Assembly: GCA_903843235.1 (NCBI GenBank)
Contig: CAIMOW010000004.1
Coordinates: 1 to 39,349, forward strand
DNA: 39,349 nucleotides
From: an uncultured beta proteobacterium
Lineage (GTDB): Bacteria > Pseudomonadota > Gammaproteobacteria > Burkholderiales > Burkholderiaceae
Direction: 5' to 3'
In this document: positions 18,976-26,119 of the stretch, piece by piece
How positions within the stretch are numbered: the first letter of the stretch is position 1
Layout of the letters: every line of letters starts with the position of its first letter
Notes under the pieces: generated by a model
The model's input: only the letters and a program-made list of their open reading frames with translations
Database searches by the model: none
Told to the model about the DNA's origin: nothing
Position numbers and translations under genes: made by a program

Positions 18976-19020
18976 GCCTCATTAAATCAAAAATTAATCA
19001 CCACAACAGCCTGTTTGCTA

Positions 19021-19206
19021 TTAGGGCTCTGGGAAATAGTGAACTCCTTGATATTCGATTGCTTCAGGGTTTCGATCAGCTTTTCCTTGCTGATAAACAT
19101 TCCCGACTTCTGTGCTTCCTTGATTAGTTGATTTGACATTCTTTTCTTCCTTTTTCTTTTTGGGTTTCTTGGCTTCTTCTTTTAGCCATTCCTTAAAACT
19201 AAGCAT
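19021..19206 (-). CDS. small lysine-rich hypothetical protein
   Basis: 61 aa from ATG 19206, preceded by AAAGGAGA at a good distance; a TTG one codon upstream is less likely. The N-terminal third is very basic (WLKEEAKKPKKKKEEK), the rest polar, ending EYQGVHYFPEP. No recognised domain, signal or membrane segment. Its ATG overlaps the stop of the ribbon-helix-helix gene (TGATG), so the two are translationally coupled and presumably act together. It is the last gene on the minus strand before the inverted-repeat tract. Confidence 0.6.
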   Translation of the reverse strand: MLSFKEWLKEEAKKPKKKKEEKNVKSTNQGSTEVGNVYQQGKADRNPEAIEYQGVHYFPEP

Positions 19207-19400
19207 CAAAACATCTCCTTTCGAGCCTTCTGAAAATTCTCCGAATTATTAAAGTGCTCGTTAAAAAACTTCTTTAAACAGTACCTAATTACTTCAGAGC
19301 GGTTGTAACCCAGTCTTTCACATAAACCATCAAACTTATTGATAAATTCATTAGTAGTTCGTATTCCTAACATTTGATTCCTACCGACCTTGTTGTTCAC
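19206..19400 (-). CDS. ribbon-helix-helix type small DNA-binding protein
   Basis: 64 aa from GTG 19400, chosen because AAAGGGGG lies 6 bp upstream. The arrangement LGIRTTNEFINKFDGLCERLGYNRSEVIRYCLKKFF fits the MetJ/Arc ribbon-helix-helix fold: a short strand, a helix, a turn with GYNRSE, and a second helix starting SEVIRYCLKKF. Such proteins commonly control plasmid copy number or autoregulate. It follows the HUH-like gene on the same strand (47-bp gap), a layout often seen for rolling-circle replicons with a CopG-type repressor. The role as a replication repressor is inference. Confidence 0.68.
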   Translation of the reverse strand: MNNKVGRNQMLGIRTTNEFINKFDGLCERLGYNRSEVIRYCLKKFFNEHFNNSENFQKARKEMF

Positions 19401-19447
19401 TGAAAACCCCCTTTTTAGTGTTTTTTATATTTAGTCATTTTTTTACG

Positions 19448-20032
19448 TTAGCAAAACGAGAGGTCATTTATGTCCTTCCCCTTGTTCATATAGTTAACCC
19501 AAGAAAAAGCCTCATCAAGCCTGAGTGGTTCAATCTTGTATGTTGAAACTGTTGAAATTGAACGAAGATCTTTTGAAAGCCGTTTATCAAGCTCATTGGA
19601 TTGATGGTTATAGAGGCGATTGGCTAATGGAGCCTGAATAGCTATTAAGCCGTGTATATGATGAGGTGAATTAGAGCTAGGAATGGGCTTAAAGAAGCTC
19701 CCTTGTTCATATTCATATTGAGCGTAAGCGATAGGTAAAACCAAGTTCCATTTTGAACTAGATCTACTAAGCCTTTTCTTGATCTTGACCAGCACTCTTT
19801 TTCGATACTCATAGAGGGTTCTTAAACTCATCCCGTTGCTAGTCTCGTAAGGTATTAGATCTTTAAAAGTAACGGTAGTAGTAAAACAAGCCCACTCAAC
19901 AGAGTTAGTTACCCACTCTAATTCTTTGTAATTAAGATTCTTCTGCTGGTTATTGGATTTGGTAACTATCTCTTGACCATATCTTCTGTTGTATTCGGTA
20001 TTTGGTAAGTCTTCAATTCTTCTTATAAACAT
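19448..20032 (-). CDS. candidate HUH rolling-circle replication initiator
   Basis: 194 aa. Three motifs occur in the order expected for HUH endonucleases: motif I as CFTTTVTF (residues 49-56), the metal-binding HUH as HHIHGLIAI (His125 and His127), and a tyrosine motif NYMNKG with Tyr181 and Lys184 (Y-x-x-K). The family nicks one origin strand and stays bound through the Tyr. The protein is small and lacks any helicase domain. It lies near the inverted-repeat tract 18491-19020, a sensible origin site. It could alternatively be a Y1-transposase-like HUH protein; overall similarity was judged by eye only. It has its own start region, downstream of the terminator at 20165-20191. Confidence 0.58.
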   Translation of the reverse strand: MFIRRIEDLPNTEYNRRYGQEIVTKSNNQQKNLNYKELEWVTNSVEWACFTTTVTFKDLIPYETSNGMSLRTLYEYRKRVLVKIKKRLSRSSSKWNLVLPIAYAQYEYEQGSFFKPIPSSNSPHHIHGLIAIQAPLANRLYNHQSNELDKRLSKDLRSISTVSTYKIEPLRLDEAFSWVNYMNKGKDINDLSFC

Positions 20033-20164
20033 AGTTCAGCTTTCTATAGGTGTAATGGGGCTTATCACTAATAAGGTCAATAAAAAAGGAGTCACAAACA
20101 AGGCGACTTTCACAGAGTTCACGGAAGGGTGAGACCACGCTTAGCGTTCGTAAAACTATTTAGT

Positions 20165-20191
20165 CAAAAAAAGACCTCCAACAGGAGGTCT
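20165..20191 (-). terminator. intrinsic terminator of the clamp/clamp-loader operon
   Basis: On the minus strand AGACCTCC-TGTT-GGAGGTCT is followed by a run of seven T (plus-strand A-run 20166-20172). It sits just past the clamp stop and separates it from the HUH-like gene. Confidence 0.85.
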
Positions 20192-20209
20192 CATAAAATA
20201 TATTTCTAG

Positions 20210-20905
20210 TTAAATAGGGTTTTCAACAGCTACGAAATAGGTAGCCTTTTTCTTCTTACAAGAAAACTTAGATAACTTCTTGGTAGAAAAATAAACCATA
20301 TAGTCATCTTTAAGCAGGTTGAGCTTTTCAAGATTAATCATAAATTTGAAGACCTGAGATGAATCCCCAATCCTTACCCTTAAGACATTGTTTGCTAGGG
20401 TTCTAGATTCCTGAACTTGAGCAATGATTTCCTGACCGTTACCCTCAAAAACAAGATAGTTAAAGGAGGTAGTTTTAGCCTTTGTCTTGCTAGCCTTGTG
20501 ATCGGTCTTATTCATCACTTTGAAATACTTAATAATCTGCTCAAATTTTTCTGAGCTTAGTTCAAAAGAATATTCATATTCAGGTTGGACTAAAGGACGC
20601 TCAGGGACCTTCAATAAAGACTTATCAGTAAAAGCGAAGATCATTTCTGAATCTTGACCAATAATTGATAGGCTATTTTCAGCAAAGGTAATGGAGGGCT
20701 CCTTTAAGGAATTCATTCCGTTAACTACCTTAGATAAGTCGTAGATTCCTGCTTCCATTGGAATTTCATTGTCAAAGACTACTTCAGCCATTCTTGATTT
20801 ACTTTCATCAAAGGTACGCTGAATTGTTCCCTTATTAAATAGAAAGTTCTTGTTAATGACGGACATATTTTCAAGTAATTCAGTTGTTTGTTTTGTGATT
20901 TTCAT
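20210..20905 (-). CDS. sliding DNA clamp, phage T4 gp45 family
   Basis: 231 aa, against 228 aa for T4 gp45. The alignment I can do by eye is collinear: N-terminal MKITKQTTELLENMSVINKN (T4 begins MKLSKDTTALLKNFATINSG), a central AGIYDLSKVVNGMNSLKEPSI (T4 VAIYDLNGFLGILSLV), ALANNVLRVRIGD-like segment TLANNVLRVRIGD, FKFMINLEKLNLLKDDY (T4 FNFIINMANMKMQPGNY) and a terminal YFVAVE (T4 YVVALE). It would form a PCNA-like trimeric ring around DNA. The start ATG 20905 follows AAGGA and lies 11 bp from the clamp-loader stop. The host already has its own beta clamp elsewhere, so this copy belongs to the island. Confidence 0.85.
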   Translation of the reverse strand: MKITKQTTELLENMSVINKNFLFNKGTIQRTFDESKSRMAEVVFDNEIPMEAGIYDLSKVVNGMNSLKEPSITFAENSLSIIGQDSEMIFAFTDKSLLKVPERPLVQPEYEYSFELSSEKFEQIIKYFKVMNKTDHKASKTKAKTTSFNYLVFEGNGQEIIAQVQESRTLANNVLRVRIGDSSQVFKFMINLEKLNLLKDDYMVYFSTKKLSKFSCKKKKATYFVAVENPI

Positions 20906-20916
20906 AATTAAGTTCC

Positions 20917-21531
20917 TTAGTTCATTAGTTCAAGTTGAAGTGTTTTAACCATCCGTCGTAAGTCAGGAAAGGTCTTTTGGATAATGCTATTAATGATGCT
21001 TTTATCGGGATTGGTATACCCCTCAGCCTCACATATAAAACAGAGACGCTCGGCTATTACCTGAATCATTTCTTCCGAATAGGTCATATCAAAACTTATA
21101 GGAATAAATCTTGATCTGACTGCTTCAGATAAACAGTTAGGATCATTAGCCGTTAGAACAAAGTCGTTATAAAGCGATAATTCTTCTGATACCCCTCTGA
21201 TTGCTGCTTGAGCGTCTACTGATAAGTTGTCCGCTTCATCCAGCAAAAGAAGCCTTCGCCCACCAGTTACCATTCCTGAAGCAAATTCGCTTTCAATCCA
21301 TCGGATAGTGTCTATTGAATTGTTTGTAGAGCAATTAATAAACACCGTATTCTCAGGATTGATCAACTTAGCAACAGTTGTCTTCCCACACCCAGGACGC
21401 CCATAAAAAAGGAGAGAAATACCCCCTCTTTGATTGACAACTTGATTCAGTTTGTTTTTCAAGCCCGAAGACAAGATCACATCCTGAATGGTTGATGGTC
21501 TATATCGCTGACCCCAATCGAGTTCTCTCAT
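20917..21531 (-). CDS. clamp-loader AAA+ ATPase, T4 gp44-like, short form
   Basis: 204 aa from ATG 21531; AAGGAG six bases upstream selects this over ATG 21537. An open frame to 21582 exists but overlaps the previous gene. Visible: RYRPSTIQDVIL (T4 gp44 has KYRPSTIDECIL), Walker A GRPGCGKT (44-51), Walker B LLLLDEA (94-100), sensor TAND (127-130), the arginine-finger SRF (140-142) and TFPDLRRMVKTL. T4 gp44 is about 319 aa; the C-terminal collar domain that holds the loader ring together is missing, and no gp62-like partner is evident. It should load the adjacent clamp, if active. Confidence 0.82.
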   Translation of the reverse strand: MRELDWGQRYRPSTIQDVILSSGLKNKLNQVVNQRGGISLLFYGRPGCGKTTVAKLINPENTVFINCSTNNSIDTIRWIESEFASGMVTGGRRLLLLDEADNLSVDAQAAIRGVSEELSLYNDFVLTANDPNCLSEAVRSRFIPISFDMTYSEEMIQVIAERLCFICEAEGYTNPDKSIINSIIQKTFPDLRRMVKTLQLELMN

Positions 21532-21541
21532 ATTCATCTCC

Positions 21542-22177
21542 TTAAGCAGCAAGAGCCATCGGTGGCTTAATAGCCTCAACAAGATCAGGAGACATAACCA
21601 CCCTCACATTGAGTGCTTTAAGACTGTCGATAATTGATTGAATATGAGACTTACGACTAAGGTCATTGAGCTGACCAACATCACACACAAAGCAAAGACC
21701 ATTAAGCGTTCCAGATGGAACCTCGGTCTTTATCTCTGAGCTGATTTTTTCCTCAACAGGACTATCTGATTGAGGCTTTAAAAGGGATTCAATTTGAGAC
21801 CCTAAAACATTTTGATGAATTAAGCCCTGTTTGATGAACTCTGCTAATTGCTCATTGGTTAATCGAGCGATTTGATAAAGCGTTGTCCAGTTATTAGGGA
21901 GGTATTGAGCCTGAGTCTTTAAAGCCAAATAGGATTTACCTATCCGGGCTAGCTTCTTAATAGAGCTTGACTTAGGTTTAAACCCAATCCCTTCACAGAA
22001 ACTTTCAAAGTCTTTGGGGCTCTCTTTGCTCTTACTTTTCGTTTCACAGACGACTCGACCCATTTCTAGGATGTTTTCCGCTGTTTTTCGAGCGTAAGCC
22101 TTAAATTCAGCTACCGAGCTATCTACAAAAGATACGGAGTAATCATTTGATAAACTGTTAACATCTAAGCTATTCAT
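21542..22177 (-). CDS. hypothetical protein, DUF3102-like, first gene of the replication operon
   Basis: 211 aa. Residues about 24-120 are helical with FKAYARKTAENILEMGRVV, FESFCEGIGF, SIKKLARIGKSYLAL and LPNNWTTLYQIARLTNEQLAEF. This arrangement recalls phage and plasmid DUF3102-like or ParB-related HTH proteins; that similarity is from memory. The C-terminal 60 residues form a separate mixed alpha/beta part (GLCFVCDVGQLNDLS, LNVRVVMSPDLVEAIK). The stop overlaps the ribosome site of the clamp-loader gene, so the two are coupled. It is divergent from the 240-aa gene across a 143-bp, very A+T-rich region likely to hold both promoters. Position could fit a loader partner, but sequence does not resemble gp62. 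Confidence 0.6.
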   Translation of the reverse strand: MNSLDVNSLSNDYSVSFVDSSVAEFKAYARKTAENILEMGRVVCETKSKSKESPKDFESFCEGIGFKPKSSSIKKLARIGKSYLALKTQAQYLPNNWTTLYQIARLTNEQLAEFIKQGLIHQNVLGSQIESLLKPQSDSPVEEKISSEIKTEVPSGTLNGLCFVCDVGQLNDLSRKSHIQSIIDSLKALNVRVVMSPDLVEAIKPPMALAA

Positions 22178-22320
22178 ATAAAACCTTTCAAATTAAAATA
22201 TTAGTAAAATGATCAAATTAAGGTGTTTAAATGTACTTAATTGATACTTCTAGTTTAAAGAAAAGGGCTATTAAAGTAGACTCTAGGTTTAATTAGAATA
22301 TTTAAATTGTTAACATTTTT

Positions 22321-23043
22321 ATGAAAAAAATTAGAAAAGACCCTCCAAGACACTTTCCTTATCAACATCCCACCTTTGGGACGGACAAGAAACCTAAAGC
22401 CTCTTTTTATTGGAAGGAGACGGTCTATTACTTTTGGTGGGAGTACTTAAGGCGTAACGAGGATTACCTAAAAACTTGTGAAAGTAATGGGGCTGGAAAG
22501 TACGCCGATCTTTATAAAGATTTCGGTGATGTAAGAGACCCAGACTTTAAAGTTTGGTGGAGCCAAGGAAATAGGGGGGCTTTGCTATTTTCAAATCCCA
22601 TAACCGAAGACCAAGTTACAGAGCTGAGTGATGGTGAAAAAGCATTTGTGGATGAAGATAGGCTAGTAATTAGCGTTCCGCTTAACCTCCCTCAAAAATT
22701 TCTCATTCAAAAAATCAGAAAGTTGATAGAGGCGAAGCATAAGGGCGACAAAGGAAGACAGTACGCCAAGGTAAGTAAGGCTAAGTATCGCTTTAAGGGT
22801 CAACCAAATATCAAAGCCTTAAAACTAGGTCTGGATGTATACGACAAAATCAAAAATAACCCAAACAAAAAACTTTGGGAAATAGGAATGACATTACCCC
22901 AGTTCCATTTGGAACTCGAAGAGTATCAAAGAGGTATTGAACCCGAGTTCACTCAAAGAAGGGTTATGGCTTCTACTGTCAGTAGATATGAAAAAAGAGT
23001 TCGAGATTCAATAAAAAATACGACTCTCGGATTATTCCCTTGA
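22321..23043 (+). CDS. hypothetical protein with aromatic N-terminal motif
   Basis: 240 aa. The N-terminal half contains SFYWKETVYYFWWEYLRRNEDY and later DPDFKVWWSQGNRGALLF, followed by strand-rich LVISVPLNLPQKFLIQKIRKLIEAKH. The C-terminal half is basic and helical (KKLWEIGMTLPQF, RRVMASTVSRYEKRVRDSIKN), possibly DNA-binding. I recall similar tryptophan/tyrosine-rich N-termini in proteins of proteobacterial integrative elements, but I cannot name a function. No ribosome site is strong before ATG 22321. It is divergent from the replication operon and its 3' end overlaps the convergent 148-aa gene by 12 bp. Confidence 0.6.
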   Translation: MKKIRKDPPRHFPYQHPTFGTDKKPKASFYWKETVYYFWWEYLRRNEDYLKTCESNGAGKYADLYKDFGDVRDPDFKVWWSQGNRGALLFSNPITEDQVTELSDGEKAFVDEDRLVISVPLNLPQKFLIQKIRKLIEAKHKGDKGRQYAKVSKAKYRFKGQPNIKALKLGLDVYDKIKNNPNKKLWEIGMTLPQFHLELEEYQRGIEPEFTQRRVMASTVSRYEKRVRDSIKNTTLGLFP

Positions 23044-23478
23044 TGATTTTTGCTGAAACTCTTTAATCATCGAGAGATAAAGTAGCGAGTTATAGACAAC
23101 TTCTGAGCTATGTTTACCCAACATCGTGACAATTAGTGGTATATTGATTCCACCCTGAAACTCCCAATAATCCCAATGGAAAAATTGGTCATCAGACACT
23201 TCATCAAAGTAATCATTAAAACGCCATCCTTGTCCTCTCAGCTTGAGAGTCTTTCCCGACTTTATTTTTCCCCAATTTGATGGAGAAATTCGAATGGTAG
23301 GTAAACCCCATTCATAGGAATGATCAGCACTAACAAAGGCTCCAGTCGGGACTGGTTTGGATTTATGTAAAAGTTGTTTTCTAATCTTAACGATTTCAAC
23401 TTGATTCTTTAGGGCGATCTTGTGAACAGCATTCACTTTCTCAAGCAAGACTTTTAGTAGCTTATTTGTTGTTTCCAT
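23032..23478 (-). CDS. hypothetical protein co-encoded with the type III restriction subunit
   Basis: 148 aa. The N-terminal 40 residues look like a coiled coil (LLKVLLEKVNAVHKIALKNQVEIVKIRKQLL), then a compact part with WGLPTIRISPSNWGKIKSGKTLKLRGQGW and DDQFFHWDYWEFQGG, and a C-terminal helix pair. No signal peptide or membrane segment. It begins inside the end of the res gene (17-bp overlap), so it is expressed with mod and res as the third gene of that operon. I do not recognise the family; an accessory or modulator of the restriction system is a guess from context alone. Confidence 0.6.
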   Translation of the reverse strand: METTNKLLKVLLEKVNAVHKIALKNQVEIVKIRKQLLHKSKPVPTGAFVSADHSYEWGLPTIRISPSNWGKIKSGKTLKLRGQGWRFNDYFDEVSDDQFFHWDYWEFQGGINIPLIVTMLGKHSSEVVYNSLLYLSMIKEFQQKSSRE

Positions 23479-26119
23479 CTGAAGTAGGATTTAGTAGCTC
23501 ATTAAACCCAGATTCAAATTCAGACATTCTGAGTTCACTATTAAAGAATGGAAGACCCCAAACAACATACTGTTTATTTTGAAAAAGCTGCTCTATCTTG
23601 AAGTTATCTTTAATGCTGGTGAGGAAATGCTCCTTCCATTCATCAGCCTTCAACAGATGTTGACCTTTCGGCTCAATGAAGACTTGGTAATGAATGGTAT
23701 CAGAATCATTTTTCCCAATTAGGTATAGAACAAAATCTGGCTCTAGAGGTCTACCATCTGAAAAATTATATAGTTGAAAGTGCTTTTCATTTCTAAAGAG
23801 GTATACATCAGAATAGTTCTCTTTTAAAACATCATACTTTTTGTCAATAAACTTTATTAAAAGTTTTTCCTCGGAAGTACCGAAGCAGTCATTAAAAATA
23901 TACCATTCTTTAGAATTCAAATTTAGATGATAGAGGTTAGTAGCCTCAATTGGGTCATTCATTGAGCGACTAAATTGCTTATCTTCGCCTTCACCAACTG
24001 TAAAGTTCATAGTCTTATCAGTAAATACTGACTTGATCATATGAGGAAAAAATTCTTTCGTACCCTTAAATTCAATTTTTTCAGAAGCGATTATTGAAGA
24101 TAAATCCAAAAGAACTTTTGAAGAAATGTAGAGCTTTTGATCAGGAGTCAGGTTATTAACTTCGGAGGCTAATCCCGTAACTTCAATTTTGATATTTAAA
24201 AGATAGTTTGGTGAAGTTAAGAGTTCCTCAACAGAGCTTAAGTTAGGAAGATGTTTCTTAAGGTTACTAAACTCGTAAAAGCTAATTTTATGAATTGATT
24301 TACGAATAACAGCAGAGCCAAAATCCATTAAGTTGTAATCTTGAGACTTCCTTTCAATTCCAGCGGAACTTACTTTATTAGTTTCAAACGCTGATGAGGT
24401 GTTAATGTAGCCAGTCGATAGATCAATTTTATGGCGTTGGTTTATGAGGCTGCTATCAATACCTTGAATATCTGATCGGTCATATTTAATTCTTGAATTT
24501 AAGAAAATATGACCAACTTTGTATAGTTCTGTCGATTTAAAGCTGTCCTTAATAAGCAATTCCTTTTGAATGCTTGTTTTGGGGACGATACCAATATCTT
24601 GTAGAGCCATACTTAATTCTTGTATGTATTTCGGATTATGAGCACTGTGATAGTAAAGCTCTTCACATACTTTCATATCGTGCTCTACATCCGAATCAAA
24701 TTTTCTTTGTGATCTAGGCTGATCAGCGCTTAGTTGAAATGGACAATATCTTGCTCCACGCCCGATAAGTTGAGCTTCACTGATAGTGGTTTTACCTGCT
24801 TTATTTGACTTGGCGTCTCTAGTGTCATAAAGCCTAACAATGTCAAATAGATTGAGAACATCCCAACCTTCATTAAGTTTATCAACAGCAAAAACAGCAC
24901 GATAGTGGTTGTCCTCATCTTCTAGACTATTAACAGCCAGTTGCTTGAGGTCGCTCTCTTCTTTACTATTAACTGAGAGTAAGTTATCTATTGAAAAATC
25001 TACTGTAATTTCCGAAATAAGATTTTCATAAGAAATATTATTTAAGTCTAGATAGTTGAAAAGTTTGATAAAGATTGGATCTAATGTCGACGATCTCAGT
25101 AGGCTAATATCATTGGGAGTTAAGCCCTTCAGCCGATTGGTAAATTCTTCAAAGAAGCTTTTGCTTTCAGCAATCGTTTTAGATTTGAAGAGTACGACAG
25201 GTTTAATTGGTAGCCTATTCTTTTCAAATATTTTTCTTCTATATTGACTCAGAAGAATAGCAAGCAAAGATCTGTCGAATGGTGGTAGATCTGCTTGAAG
25301 TACCTTCACCTCTTTGGAGTATCCATCCTTCCTAAATTCTTTGAGAGGGTAATCAAAGAGAAGTCTAGGTTTATATTTTTCCGCCAAGAAGGTATCTTGA
25401 AGGTCTACCGTAGCTGTGTATTCTAAAAGAATATTTTCAGGATTTGCTTTGAAAATTTTCTCAACAGTTCCCTCCCAGCTTATAACTTCAAATAGTTCAT
25501 CTTGAGATAAATTCTTTGTACCCTTTTTTGTTTCTGAGTTAATGTGATGAGCTTCATCAGAAATTAGAACTATCTTAGTATTTTCAAAATCATCATAAGT
25601 TAAGGAATTTTCTTTTGGGTTATTCAGGGTCATATGAAGACCTTGAATAGTTGAAAAAACCAAATTTATATCATCTGGATTTGATGACTGAAAATTTTCA
25701 ACCTCATTTATTTTTATTCGTTTGTCGTTTAGAGATACTGATTCAGCAAATAGGAACTTAGATGAAATGGAGTTAAGAAAGTTTTCTCTAGTTTTATCAA
25801 TAATGTTTGTGCTGTTTACAAAAAATAAAAAATTTCTATAACCTAATTTATAGAGATATAGAATTGTCCCAGCCATTATTAGAGTCTTACCGCTACCAGT
25901 AGCCATATGAAAAAGTAACTGATGATTCTGACGAGGCTTTCCATCAAAGCTTTCCTCAAAATAATTAACTAGATACTGGAAAGCCTTTTCTTGATATGGT
26001 CTTATCGGAAGCTTTGGATTTAGATTGCTTGAAAGCACGACTGGAAGAGGCGTGTTTTCTATTTTTCTCTTTCCCAACTCCTCAATCAATAATTGGAATA
26101 ACGGTTTGATATCACTCAT
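23462..26119 (-). CDS. type III restriction endonuclease subunit (Res)
   Basis: 885 aa. Superfamily 2 translocase/ATPase with Walker A ATGSGKT (residues 73-79), DEAH box in VLISDEAHHIN (188-191), NEGWDVLNLFDIVRLYDTR and the motif VI QLIGRGARYCPF. The C-terminal nuclease has the PD-(D/E)xK pattern: EPDFVLYL (from 793) and IEPKG with Glu816 and Lys818. It cuts DNA in complex with Mod when sites are unmodified. The start ATG overlaps the mod stop (ATGA), which couples translation in the usual mod-res order. All motifs are intact, so the enzyme is likely functional; target sequence cannot be deduced. Confidence 0.93.
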   Translation of the reverse strand: MSDIKPLFQLLIEELGKRKIENTPLPVVLSSNLNPKLPIRPYQEKAFQYLVNYFEESFDGKPRQNHQLLFHMATGSGKTLIMAGTILYLYKLGYRNFLFFVNSTNIIDKTRENFLNSISSKFLFAESVSLNDKRIKINEVENFQSSNPDDINLVFSTIQGLHMTLNNPKENSLTYDDFENTKIVLISDEAHHINSETKKGTKNLSQDELFEVISWEGTVEKIFKANPENILLEYTATVDLQDTFLAEKYKPRLLFDYPLKEFRKDGYSKEVKVLQADLPPFDRSLLAILLSQYRRKIFEKNRLPIKPVVLFKSKTIAESKSFFEEFTNRLKGLTPNDISLLRSSTLDPIFIKLFNYLDLNNISYENLISEITVDFSIDNLLSVNSKEESDLKQLAVNSLEDEDNHYRAVFAVDKLNEGWDVLNLFDIVRLYDTRDAKSNKAGKTTISEAQLIGRGARYCPFQLSADQPRSQRKFDSDVEHDMKVCEELYYHSAHNPKYIQELSMALQDIGIVPKTSIQKELLIKDSFKSTELYKVGHIFLNSRIKYDRSDIQGIDSSLINQRHKIDLSTGYINTSSAFETNKVSSAGIERKSQDYNLMDFGSAVIRKSIHKISFYEFSNLKKHLPNLSSVEELLTSPNYLLNIKIEVTGLASEVNNLTPDQKLYISSKVLLDLSSIIASEKIEFKGTKEFFPHMIKSVFTDKTMNFTVGEGEDKQFSRSMNDPIEATNLYHLNLNSKEWYIFNDCFGTSEEKLLIKFIDKKYDVLKENYSDVYLFRNEKHFQLYNFSDGRPLEPDFVLYLIGKNDSDTIHYQVFIEPKGQHLLKADEWKEHFLTSIKDNFKIEQLFQNKQYVVWGLPFFNSELRMSEFESGFNELLNPTSDGNNK

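Larger units (their letters stand above)
18491..19020. other. 530-bp gene-free tract rich in inverted repeats (candidate origin or structured RNA)
   Basis: No convincing gene. Inverse pairs seen: ATCCACC/GGTGGAT (18502-18508, 18556-18562); GTTAAGG/CCTTAAC (18602-18608, 18622-18628); GCCAGTA/TACTGGC (18633-18639, 18653-18659); GGAAG/CTTCC (18712-18716, 18725-18729); TCCAGTA/TACTGGA (18735-18741, 18755-18761); GTAGGCTTG/CAAGCCTAC (18901-18909, 18967-18975) enclosing two further hairpins. The tract is near a candidate HUH initiator gene, which makes an origin of replication the leading idea; a long non-coding RNA is the alternative. Confidence 0.55.

Noticed and set aside
18491-19020. CRISPR array
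   Set aside because: The repeats are two hairpin copies and unrelated inverted repeats, not regularly spaced identical direct repeats, and no cas genes are present.
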